From NCBI GenBank assembly GCA_964599835.1, contig CAZRHF010000030.1:1-21659 (forward strand): 21,659 bases of DNA, given 5' to 3'. The notes under the pieces were generated by a model. It searched no databases. It saw nothing but the letters and a program-made list of their open reading frames with translations, and was not told where the DNA came from. The stretch is from SFWF01 sp964599835. Its GTDB lineage: Bacteria > Bacillota > Clostridia > Oscillospirales > Acutalibacteraceae. Below, piece by piece: positions 14,086-20,411 of the stretch. A program made the translations under genes and the position numbers. The first letter of the stretch is position 1; every line of letters begins with the position of its first letter.

Positions 14086-14808
14086 ATGGTAAAAATAATA
14101 GCAGAGGGTATCGGTGGAAGTTATTCCGCCGCACAGCTTCTCGAGATAATGCAGACCCTCAGAAGTCCCGAAGGCTGTCCTTGGGATAGGGAACAAACAC
14201 ATAAGAGTATTCGCAACGATGCTATCGAAGAGATCTACGAGGTTGCCGATGCCATCGATAGCGACGACAAGGTTGCTTTGTGCGAGGAATTGGGCGACGT
14301 GCTTTTGCAGGTCGTTTTTCACGCGCAGATAGCCCGCGAAAACGGCGACTTCACCTTTGAAGACGTCGTCGACGGAATCTGTAAAAAGCTGATCCTACGT
14401 CATCCCCACGTTTTCGGCGAGGAGCATATAGATACTGCCGGTGCCGTGCTCGACCGCTGGGACAGTATCAAGAAGCAGGAAAAGCACCAGGAGACCGCTA
14501 CCGAAACCCTTAAAAGCGTTCCGAAAGCCTTCCCCGCACTTATGCGGGCCTCAAAGGTCCAGAAGCGTGCCATCAAGGCAGGAGCAGTTATTCCCGACGC
14601 GCTGGATAACGGCGAGCTTCAAAAGGCCTTGGACGAGCTTAAAGCGGCCGCCACCGAGACCGAAAAGACTGCCGCCTACGGAAAACTTCTTTTCCTTTCC
14701 GCAGGACTTCAGAACTCCCTTAAAATAAAAGCCGAAGAAGCCCTTAACCTTGCTACCGACGGTTATATAGCCGAGTTTGAAGAAAAAGAGAAGAAAGGTC
14801 TTTTATAA
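14086..14808 (+). CDS. mazG: Nucleoside triphosphate pyrophosphohydrolase MazG (YabN C-terminal type)
   Basis: MazG hydrolyses (d)NTPs to monophosphates and pyrophosphate, cleansing the nucleotide pool. The 240-residue protein has LRSPEGCPWDREQTHKSI (25-42) and EEIYEVADAI, then LCEELGDVLLQVVFH with the Glu/Asp metal ligands. A second helical MazG-like half includes FPALMRASKVQKRA, as in E. coli MazG (263 residues). B. subtilis YabN is longer because of an N-terminal methyltransferase domain that is absent here. AGGAGC lies 7 nt before the ATG. It heads the conserved mazG-HU-rqcP-yabPQ-divIC-yabR order. Confidence 0.95.
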   Translation: MVKIIAEGIGGSYSAAQLLEIMQTLRSPEGCPWDREQTHKSIRNDAIEEIYEVADAIDSDDKVALCEELGDVLLQVVFHAQIARENGDFTFEDVVDGICKKLILRHPHVFGEEHIDTAGAVLDRWDSIKKQEKHQETATETLKSVPKAFPALMRASKVQKRAIKAGAVIPDALDNGELQKALDELKAAATETEKTAAYGKLLFLSAGLQNSLKIKAEEALNLATDGYIAEFEEKEKKGLL

Positions 14809-14866
14809 TTCACCACGCATTCTGACGGTTAATCCCGTTTGAAATAATATTTGGAGGTAATCTATA

Positions 14867-15142
14867 ATGAACAAAACCGAATTAGTTGCTGCTGTTGCTG
14901 AAAAAGCAGGTATTTCTAAGAAAGACGCTGATGCTGCCGTTGCTGCATTCGTAGCTACCGTTACCGATGCTATGAAGGCCGGCGACAAGGTTGCTCTTGT
15001 TGGCTTCGGAACCTTCGAGGCTCGTGAGCGTGCTGCCCGTACCGGCGTTAACCCCAAGACCAAGGAAACCATCCAGATCGCAGCTACCAAGGTTCCCGCT
15101 TTCAAGGCTGGACAGGCTCTTAAGAACGCTGTTGCAAAATAA
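14867..15142 (+). CDS. hup: HU-family DNA-binding protein
   Basis: HU bends and compacts DNA as a dimer in the nucleoid. The 91-residue protein is full length: MNKTELVAAVAEKAG helix, VALVGFGTFE, the ARERAARTGVNPKT arm with its Pro at the tip, and a C-terminal FKAGQALKNAV helix. The Shine-Dalgarno GGAGGTAA (14853-14860) is close to perfect. Codon choice shifts to GCT/GTT-rich codons compared with the flanking genes, as expected for a very highly expressed protein. A terminator directly follows. HU between mazG and rqcP is, from memory, a common clostridial arrangement that B. subtilis lacks. Confidence 0.97.
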   Translation: MNKTELVAAVAEKAGISKKDADAAVAAFVATVTDAMKAGDKVALVGFGTFEARERAARTGVNPKTKETIQIAATKVPAFKAGQALKNAVAK

Positions 15143-15158
15143 TTTTTAACAGACTTGT

Positions 15159-15196
15159 GGCCGCTCGGAACTTTTCGGAGCGGCCTGTTCTTTTTA
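15159..15196 (+). terminator. Intrinsic terminator after HU, abutting the rqcP ribosome binding site
   Basis: GGCCGCTC (15159-15166) pairs with GAGCGGCC (15178-15185) around an 11-nt loop. TGTTCTTTTT follows. The rqcP Shine-Dalgarno (GGAG, 15198-15201) starts within a few bases, leaving no room for a separate promoter. Confidence 0.8.
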
Positions 15197-15208
15197 CGGA
15201 GTATTTTT

Positions 15209-15451
15209 ATGAGATTAGATAAGTATTTAAAGGTCTCCCGCATAATTAAACGCCGCACGGTCGCCAACGAGGCCTGCGACGCGGGAAGAGTTTCGGTAAA
15301 CGGCCGCCAGGTCAAGGCCTCCTACGATGTTAAGGTAGGGGACGTTCTTGAAATAGTATTCGGAAGCCGTACCGTCAAGGCCGAGGTCCTGAACGTGACC
15401 GAGGTAGTAAAGAAGGACGATGCCGCCCTGCTTTACAGAATAATCGAATAG
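15209..15451 (+). CDS. rqcP: S4-domain RNA-binding protein RqcP (YabO)
   Basis: This 80-residue S4 protein opens with MRLDKYLKVSRIIKRRTVA and VSVNGRQVKASYDVKVGD, the alpha-L RNA-binding motif. In B. subtilis the YabO orthologue, renamed RqcP, works with RqcH on stalled 50S-peptidyl-tRNA to support C-terminal alanine tailing. That function is taken from the family and from synteny (mazG upstream, yabP downstream). The ATG at 15209 with GGAG 7 nt upstream is preferred over an upstream in-frame start that would lie in the HU terminator. Confidence 0.93.
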   Translation: MRLDKYLKVSRIIKRRTVANEACDAGRVSVNGRQVKASYDVKVGDVLEIVFGSRTVKAEVLNVTEVVKKDDAALLYRIIE

Positions 15452-15457
15452 TAATAG

Positions 15458-15493
15458 ACCACCGCCCGACTTAATATATTTTAAGCAGGTGGT
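15458..15493 (+). promoter_or_regulatory. Hairpin that pairs with the yabP Shine-Dalgarno
   Basis: ACCACC (15458-15463) can pair with GGTGGT (15488-15493), which contains the AGGTGG Shine-Dalgarno of yabP. An inner CTTAA/TTAAG stem (15470-15474 with 15481-15485) supports it. The run GTTTTTA after the stem is weak for a terminator. It could lower yabP translation. This is inferred from sequence only. Confidence 0.4.
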
Positions 15494-15499
15494 GTTTTT

Positions 15500-15772
15500 A
15501 TGTCTGAAGAAAAAAACGGGGTTACCCACAATCTTATATGTCAGCAACGGAAAACGATAAATATGAGCGGGGTAAGGGAGGTAAAGACCTTCGACGAGGA
15601 GTCGGTCACCCTGGATACGGTAGAGGGTCTGCTTACGGTGAAGGGAGAAGGTCTTGTCATTGATTCCTTCAGCGCCATTACGGGGGAGCTTTTTATGCAG
15701 GGAGAGATATACGCCCTCGTCTATTCGGGGGAGGGCAGCGGCAGAGGCTTTATAAGAAAGCTTTTAAAATAG
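15500..15772 (+). CDS. yabP: Sporulation protein YabP
   Basis: The 90-residue YabP/YqfC-family protein has KTINMSGVREVKTFDEESVTL near residue 18 and a VKGEGLVIDSFSAITGELFMQGEIYALVY core, ending in GFIRKLLK. These are the family's conserved pieces in order. In B. subtilis yabP is expressed from a sporulation-linked operon with yabQ. Its biochemical role is not known. It lies 48 nt after rqcP, with a hairpin over its ribosome binding site, and 3 nt before yabQ. Its presence suggests that the organism comes from a spore-forming lineage. Confidence 0.93.
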   Translation: MSEEKNGVTHNLICQQRKTINMSGVREVKTFDEESVTLDTVEGLLTVKGEGLVIDSFSAITGELFMQGEIYALVYSGEGSGRGFIRKLLK

Positions 15773-15775
15773 CCT

Positions 15776-16207
15776 ATGTGGGAAATAGAATTTGCCGCAC
15801 AGATAATCTCTTTTCTCAGGAGCCTCCTGCTTGGCGGGATCTACGGCCTTGCCTACGACCTTTTCCACGCCCCTTTTCGAAAAAGAGGGGCGGTGACGTT
15901 TTTTGTTTGCGACATTTTATATTTCGTAGTTATCGCCTTTGTTAACTTCTGCTTCCTGCTGGCGGTCTCCAACGGAAAGGTGAGAGGATATCTTCTTGTA
16001 GGAGCGGCCATAGGCTTTATTATTTACAAAAAGACCCTTTCTCCCGTGCTTGCGGCTGTTGCCGCCTTTGTTTTACGACCGATAAAGGCCTTATTTTCCC
16101 TTATTGCAAGGGGATTTTCGGCCGTTTCGGAGGGGCTTTCGGCCTTTTTTTCAAAAAATGCCGAAAAAATATCCCAAAATATTAAAAAAATCTTAAAAAA
16201 GGGTTGA
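15776..16207 (+). CDS. yabQ: Spore cortex biosynthesis membrane protein YabQ
   Basis: YabQ is needed for spore cortex formation in B. subtilis and sits in the outer forespore membrane. The 143-residue protein starts FAAQIISFLRSLLLGGIYGLAYDLF, the family's opening, and has three to four hydrophobic helices (about 10-30, 41-64, 70-86 and 88-108). The C-terminal tail (about 108-143) is a basic amphipathic helix ending IKKILKKG. Start spacing is 3 nt after yabP with no clear Shine-Dalgarno, so translation is probably coupled. The divIC promoter overlaps its stop codon. Confidence 0.93.
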   Translation: MWEIEFAAQIISFLRSLLLGGIYGLAYDLFHAPFRKRGAVTFFVCDILYFVVIAFVNFCFLLAVSNGKVRGYLLVGAAIGFIIYKKTLSPVLAAVAAFVLRPIKALFSLIARGFSAVSEGLSAFFSKNAEKISQNIKKILKKG

Positions 16208-16233
16208 AAAAAAGATAACTCATAGTGTATACT
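16204..16233 (+). promoter_or_regulatory. Predicted sigma-A promoter of divIC-yabR
   Basis: TTGAAA (16204-16209) overlaps the yabQ TGA. After 18 nt comes TATACT (16228-16233). It lies 40 nt before the divIC ATG and would let the division gene be expressed in vegetative cells apart from the sporulation genes upstream. Confidence 0.65.
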
Positions 16234-16273
16234 AAAGGAAACTGCCCTTTGGGCCAAAAGAAAGGAAACGATA

Positions 16274-16543
16274 ATGAGAAAGAGTGTTCTTTTAACCCTC
16301 CTTACAGTGGTCTTTTGCGGATATATGCTTTTTTCTCTTTCGGGACTTTTCAGCGAGCTTGGCGCGAAGAAGGACGAAAAGGCAGGATACGACGCTCAGA
16401 TATCCGAATCGGAAGACAGAATAGCCGAAAAAGAAAACCTCCTCGAGAATAAAAGCGAAAAAGAGCTTCTTGAGCAGGGCGCCTATGAGGCGGGCTACGG
16501 TTATCCCGATGAAACGGTTTTCGTAGACGTCACCGGCAATTAG
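16274..16543 (+). CDS. divIC: Septum formation initiator, DivIC/FtsB family
   Basis: DivIC/FtsB is a bitopic membrane protein of the cell-division FtsB-FtsL-FtsQ complex. The 89-residue protein has one N-terminal transmembrane helix (about 5-27) and a charged coiled coil (about 30-65, SESEDRIAEKENLLENKSEKE). A short C-terminal region contains AYEAGYGYPDE, matching the family's ARE/GY-P element. The length is shorter than B. subtilis DivIC (about 125) but normal for clostridia. It has its own promoter and AAAGGAAA as ribosome binding site. Its place between yabQ and yabR matches B. subtilis. Confidence 0.92.
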   Translation: MRKSVLLTLLTVVFCGYMLFSLSGLFSELGAKKDEKAGYDAQISESEDRIAEKENLLENKSEKELLEQGAYEAGYGYPDETVFVDVTGN

Positions 16544-16590
16544 TTCTTGCGGCAGTTTAACGGTCATATTTCGAGGAGGAGCAAACCCCA

Positions 16591-17049
16591 ATGCAGCTCA
16601 CAGTAGGCGATATCGTCGAAGGAAAAATCACAGCAGTTAAAGATTACGGAGTATTTGTCGACCTTGGCGAGGGCAAATCCGGCATGGTACATATTTCCGA
16701 GATCGCACACACTTACGTCAACGAGATCCGCGACTTCGTTAAGGAGAACGACACGGTAAAGCTCAAGGTATTAACCGTTTCGGACGACGGTAAGATAAGC
16801 CTCAGCATAAAGCAGGCACAGCCTAAGGAGACCGAAGCACCTAAGGCAGAGCGCCGCGAGAAAAGGCCCTATACGCCCAAGGCTCCCGCACCTGCTCCCG
16901 ACGGCTCCTACGTCTGGACCGCCAAGAAGAACGAAGCAACCTCTTTTGAAGATATGATGAGCAAGTTCAAGGCCACCAGCGACGAAAAGTTTTCAGATCT
17001 TAAGCGCAAAAATCCCGACGCCAAGCGCAGAGGACGCGGCGCAAAATAA
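16591..17049 (+). CDS. yabR: S1-domain RNA-binding protein, YabR-like
   Basis: This 152-residue protein has one S1 domain (about 1-73): GDIVEGKITAVKDYGVFVDL, SGMVHISEIA, and VKVLTVSDDGKISLSIK-type ending. A low-complexity Pro/Ala/Glu linker follows, then a basic tail (KRKNPDAKRRGRGAK). The S1 domain is a single OB-fold RNA binder. The tail may bind rRNA or nucleic acid. Shine-Dalgarno GAGGAGG (16573-16579) lies 11 nt before the ATG, slightly far. It is downstream of divIC as in B. subtilis and is followed by a terminator that ends the conserved cluster. Confidence 0.93.
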   Translation: MQLTVGDIVEGKITAVKDYGVFVDLGEGKSGMVHISEIAHTYVNEIRDFVKENDTVKLKVLTVSDDGKISLSIKQAQPKETEAPKAERREKRPYTPKAPAPAPDGSYVWTAKKNEATSFEDMMSKFKATSDEKFSDLKRKNPDAKRRGRGAK

Positions 17050-17055
17050 TAGACC

Positions 17056-17090
17056 ATAGGCGGACCATATCGGCGTTCCGCCTATTTTTT
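17056..17090 (+). terminator. Intrinsic terminator after yabR
   Basis: ATAGGCGGA (17056-17064) pairs perfectly with TCCGCCTAT (17077-17085), followed by a T-run. The start codon of the next gene is only 15 nt further. Confidence 0.9.
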
Positions 17091-17104
17091 ATGAAGGAAG
17101 TTTT

Positions 17105-17950
17105 ATGATAAGAGAAATTTCGGTAAAAGAAATAGAAAAGGCTGTAAGCGAGCTTTGCATTCGCGCAAACAAAATATTGCCCCGCGATATGGTATGCCGC
17201 ATCGACGAGGCGGTAAAGGCCGAAACCAAGCCCCTTGCCTTATCGGTTATGTCCGACATCCGCGAGAATATCGACGCCGCAAAAAGACTTGATCTGCCGA
17301 TCTGTCAGGATACGGGTATGGCGGTGGTCTTTGCCGAGATAGGGCAGGACGTTCACCTGACGGGAGGAAGCTTTGAAGCGGCCGTAAACGAGGGTGTGCG
17401 CCGAGGCTATGAAAAAGGACTCCTGCGCAAATCGGTGGTAAAGGACCCCCTTAACAGAGTAAATACAAACGACAATACTCCTGCGATCATTCACGCGAAA
17501 ATTGTCGACGGAGACAGAATTAAGCTGACCGTCGCCCCGAAGGGTTTCGGAAGCGAAAATATGAGCGGTACCGCTATGCTCACCCCCGCTATGGGACGTG
17601 AAGGCGTAATAAAGGCGGTTATCGACATAGTTAAAAAAGCGGGAAGCAACCCCTGTCCCCCTATGGTAGTAGGTGTGGGAATAGGCGGAGATTTTGAGCA
17701 ATGTGCCCTGCTTTCGAAAATTGCCCTTTGCCGCTCTACCGACGAGCGCAATCCCGACCCCTTTTATGCCGAGCTTGAAAAGGAGCTTTTAAGGGAGATA
17801 AACCTTCTTGATATCGGCCCCCAGGGCTTCGGTGGCGTGACCACCGCCCTTGCGGTCAATATCGAGACCGCACCCACCCACATTGCGGGTCTTCCCGTTG
17901 CCGTAAATATCGGCTGCCACGTGACCCGCCACGCAACTACAGAAATCTAA
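17105..17950 (+). CDS. fumA: Class I fumarate hydratase, alpha subunit (Fe-S)
   Basis: The 281-residue protein is the N-terminal-type half of the two-subunit class I [4Fe-4S] fumarase/tartrate dehydratase, which reversibly hydrates fumarate to malate. Likely cluster ligands are Cys67 (ICQDTG), Cys184 (NPCPP) and Cys271 (GCHVTRH). VAPKGFGSENMS (143-154) and GVGIGGDFEQ are also typical. The length matches the alpha subunit. The beta subunit (about 180 residues), usually adjacent, is not in the window: the next gene is an RNA methyltransferase. Tartrate or another hydroxyacid dehydratase is possible. The ATG has GAAGGAAG 6 nt upstream and lies just after a terminator. Confidence 0.93.
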   Translation: MIREISVKEIEKAVSELCIRANKILPRDMVCRIDEAVKAETKPLALSVMSDIRENIDAAKRLDLPICQDTGMAVVFAEIGQDVHLTGGSFEAAVNEGVRRGYEKGLLRKSVVKDPLNRVNTNDNTPAIIHAKIVDGDRIKLTVAPKGFGSENMSGTAMLTPAMGREGVIKAVIDIVKKAGSNPCPPMVVGVGIGGDFEQCALLSKIALCRSTDERNPDPFYAELEKELLREINLLDIGPQGFGGVTTALAVNIETAPTHIAGLPVAVNIGCHVTRHATTEI

Positions 17951-17961
17951 CGGAGAAGAAA

Positions 17962-19080
17962 ATGACAAAGCTTAAATATACCGCCCCCTGCCTTTTCGGC
18001 GTAGAAGGAATTGCCGCCTTTGAGCTGGAGAGGATGGGAGCCGAAAACGTAAAGGCCGAAAACGGCCGTGTAAACTTTGAGGGCGACCTTAATATCCTTG
18101 CCCGCGCAAATATAAACTCCCGCTACTGTGAGCGTATATGTATAAACGCAGGGGAATTTGACGCCGAATCCTTCGAGGAGCTTTTTCAGGGCGTAAAGTC
18201 TATTCCCTGGGAGGAATTTATCGGCAAGGATGACGCCTTCCCCGTAAACGGATACAGCCTTAACTCAATACTCCACAGTATCCCCGACTGTCAGTCGATA
18301 ATCAAAAAAGCAATAGTCGAAAGACTTAAATCGAAATATAATATAAGCTGGTTTTCCGAGACCGGCTGTGAGGTAAAGATAAGATTTTCAATTCTTAAAA
18401 ACCGCGTCACGGTCATGATAGATACCTCGGGCGAGGGTCTCCACAAACGCGGCTACAGAAGAAGATCCAACGAAGCCCCCCTTAAGGAAACACTTGCCGC
18501 CGCTATCTGCGATACCGCAAGGATATTCCCTGACACCAAGCTTTATGACCCCTTTTGCGGAAGCGGTACCATTCTTATCGAGTCGGCTATGATGGCTATG
18601 AAGATGGCTCCGGGACTTCGTCGCTTCTTCGCCGCCGAGCGTTTCGGCTTCGTACCCGAGCAGGTATGGCGTGAGGAAAGAATGGCCGCACAGGATAAGA
18701 TACTTCATAACATCGACTTCTGCGCGTACGGTACCGATATCGACCCTGCCGCCGTAAAGCTTGCCGAAGAAAACGCCGCTAAGGCAGGAGTTTCAAAGTA
18801 CGTTAAGGTGGGTGTTGCCGACATCAAGGATTTCAAAGCCCCCGACGGGCGTTTTCTGACCGTTACCAATCCCCCATACGGAGAGCGCCTTTTGGATATA
18901 AAGCAGGCCCAGGAGATATACAAGGTTATGGGCAACGTTTTCGAGCAGGGTCAGGGCAAGAAATACTTTGTAATAAGCCCCGACGAGGATTTCGAAAAGC
19001 TCTTCGGCCGTCCCTCCGACAAACGCCGAAAGCTTTATAACGGTATGATAAAATGTCAGCTGTTTATGTATTTTAAATAA
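17962..19080 (+). CDS. THUMP-domain class I SAM-dependent RNA methyltransferase (RlmL/YpsC type)
   Basis: This 372-residue protein has an N-terminal ferredoxin-like/THUMP region (about 1-160) and a C-terminal Rossmann methyltransferase. SAM-binding motif DPFCGSGTILIE lies at about 196-207 and the N-methyltransferase catalytic motif TNPPYGER at about 302-309. An HKRGYRR element (about 160-167) joins the domains. The pattern is that of the RlmL N-terminal half and Bacillus YpsC, which methylate guanine N2 in 23S rRNA. The target here is by family inference. GGAGAAG lies 5 nt before the ATG and 11 nt after fumA, so they are cotranscribed. It is followed by the lipid kinase after 15 nt. Confidence 0.93.
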   Translation: MTKLKYTAPCLFGVEGIAAFELERMGAENVKAENGRVNFEGDLNILARANINSRYCERICINAGEFDAESFEELFQGVKSIPWEEFIGKDDAFPVNGYSLNSILHSIPDCQSIIKKAIVERLKSKYNISWFSETGCEVKIRFSILKNRVTVMIDTSGEGLHKRGYRRRSNEAPLKETLAAAICDTARIFPDTKLYDPFCGSGTILIESAMMAMKMAPGLRRFFAAERFGFVPEQVWREERMAAQDKILHNIDFCAYGTDIDPAAVKLAEENAAKAGVSKYVKVGVADIKDFKAPDGRFLTVTNPPYGERLLDIKQAQEIYKVMGNVFEQGQGKKYFVISPDEDFEKLFGRPSDKRRKLYNGMIKCQLFMYFK

Positions 19081-19095
19081 TGGGGAGAATATAAT

Positions 19096-19989
19096 ATGAG
19101 GGACGTATATATAATCAATCCTGCGGCAGGTAAAAAGGACAGCACCGAAAAACTCACCGAAGAGATAAGAAGGGTCTACGGAAATGACGTAAAGATCCTT
19201 ATAACCAACGAGGCGGGCGAGGCACAGCGTATGGCAGCCGAGGAAGCCGAAACGGGCGACGAGGTAAGAGTTTTTGCCTGCGGCGGCGACGGCACCTCCT
19301 TTGAGGTGTTAAACGGGGTTGCAGGTCATAAAAATGCCACTATCGGCGTAATTCCCACAGGCTCGGCTAACGATTTTATTAAATATTTCGGTTTCGATTC
19401 CAAAACGCGCTTTTTAAATATCGAAGCCCAGAAAAACGGAACCCTTCTTCCCATCGACCTTATCAGAGCAGGGGACAAATACTGTATGAATCAGTGTTGT
19501 GCAGGTCTCGACGCTCAGGTTGCCGATACCATGCAGAGGTATAAACGCCTTCCCCTCGTTTCGGGAAGTATGGCCTATAATCTGGCACTGGTTAGAACTT
19601 TCCTCGGTAAAATAGGTATTAAAATGAAGGTCTTTGCCGACGGCAAGCCTTTTAAAGAGGGAAGCTTCCTCTTTGCCGTTTGCGCCAATGCTCCCGTCTA
19701 CGGAGGCGGCTATATAAGCGCTCCCGGCGCCGATGTTACCGACGGTCTGCTTAACTGTATGACCATTGATACTATCAAAAAACGTCAGATACTCGGACTT
19801 TTACCCCTTTATAAGAACGGCAAGCACGAGGGTATAAAGGAATGTACCTCGGGCAAATGCAAAAGCTTTCAGTTTGAAGCCGAAAAGCCCATTCCCGTAA
19901 GCCTTGACGGCGAGATCATACATACCGCAAGCTTCAAATGTGAGGTTCTTGAAAGGGCTATAAACTTTGCCCTTCCGGCAGAAATATGA
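19096..19989 (+). CDS. Diacylglycerol/lipid kinase of the YegS/DagK family
   Basis: This 297-residue protein has the DAGK catalytic domain: INPAAGKK near the N terminus, GGDGT (63-67) for ATP binding, and IPTGSANDF (about 86-94). A C-terminal beta-rich half ends in PVSLDGE, the family's usual DGE element. Bacterial members phosphorylate diacylglycerol or related lipids (DgkB-like), recycling lipid from envelope turnover, or act on undecided lipids as YegS does. There is no transmembrane segment, so it is peripheral. GGGGAG before the ATG and a 15-nt gap from the methyltransferase support an operon. The specific substrate is not determinable. Confidence 0.92.
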   Translation: MRDVYIINPAAGKKDSTEKLTEEIRRVYGNDVKILITNEAGEAQRMAAEEAETGDEVRVFACGGDGTSFEVLNGVAGHKNATIGVIPTGSANDFIKYFGFDSKTRFLNIEAQKNGTLLPIDLIRAGDKYCMNQCCAGLDAQVADTMQRYKRLPLVSGSMAYNLALVRTFLGKIGIKMKVFADGKPFKEGSFLFAVCANAPVYGGGYISAPGADVTDGLLNCMTIDTIKKRQILGLLPLYKNGKHEGIKECTSGKCKSFQFEAEKPIPVSLDGEIIHTASFKCEVLERAINFALPAEI

Positions 19990-20016
19990 ATAAAATAAAA
20001 ATTTTGGCAAAAGCCC

Positions 20017-20044
20017 TTGATTTTTATGAAAAAATTGGTACAAT
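20017..20044 (+). promoter_or_regulatory. Predicted sigma-A promoter of groESL
   Basis: TTGATT (20017-20022), 16 nt and TACAAT (20039-20044) lie just before the CIRCE element. An alternative -10 (TATAAT, 20044-20049) would be too far from this -35. Both place transcription start within or near CIRCE, as in HrcA-controlled operons. Confidence 0.6.
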
Positions 20045-20048
20045 ATAA

Positions 20049-20075
20049 TTAGCACTCAAAGAGAAAGAGTGCTAA
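20049..20075. promoter_or_regulatory. CIRCE operator (HrcA binding site)
   Basis: TTAGCACTC-N9-GAGTGCTAA is a perfect match to the CIRCE consensus, with both 9-bp arms intact. It binds the HrcA repressor, which is released on heat shock. It sits 36 nt before the groES ATG. hrcA itself is not in the window. Confidence 0.97.
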
Positions 20076-20110
20076 TTCGACGTTAATTTTAGTTTTTGGA
20101 GGCAAATACT

Positions 20111-20395
20111 ATGACAATTAAACCCTTATGTGACAGGGTCGTTTTAAAGTCCTGCGAGGCCGAGGAAACGACCAAAAGCGGAATAATCCTTACCGCTTCC
20201 GCTAAGGAAAAGCCCGAGATCGCCGAGGTTGTAGCCGTCGGTCCCGGAGGCAAGGTCGACGGAAACGACGTAGAAATGTTCGTTAAGGTCGGCGACAAGG
20301 TAATAACCGCAAAATACGCAGGTACCGAGGTCAAGGTCGACGGAGAGGAATACTCCATCGTCCGTCAGTCGGATATCCTCGCTATCGTAGAATAA
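20111..20395 (+). CDS. groES: Co-chaperonin GroES
   Basis: GroES caps the GroEL folding chamber as a heptamer. The 94-residue protein has KPLCDRVVLK at the start. The mobile loop (EETTKSGIILTASAKEK) carries the SGI-type hydrophobic tip. AEVVAVGPGG and KVGDKVITAKYAGTEVK follow. The ATG at 20111 is chosen because TTGGAGG lies 8 nt upstream and family members begin there. An in-frame upstream ATT-type extension has no support. It is controlled by the CIRCE element and promoter just upstream and is followed 16 nt later by groEL. Confidence 0.97.
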   Translation: MTIKPLCDRVVLKSCEAEETTKSGIILTASAKEKPEIAEVVAVGPGGKVDGNDVEMFVKVGDKVITAKYAGTEVKVDGEEYSIVRQSDILAIVE

Positions 20396-20411
20396 CAGGA
20401 GGCAGACTATT

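Noticed and set aside
20096..20110. An earlier groES start
   Set aside because: It would place the start on the Shine-Dalgarno and add residues not seen in GroES proteins.
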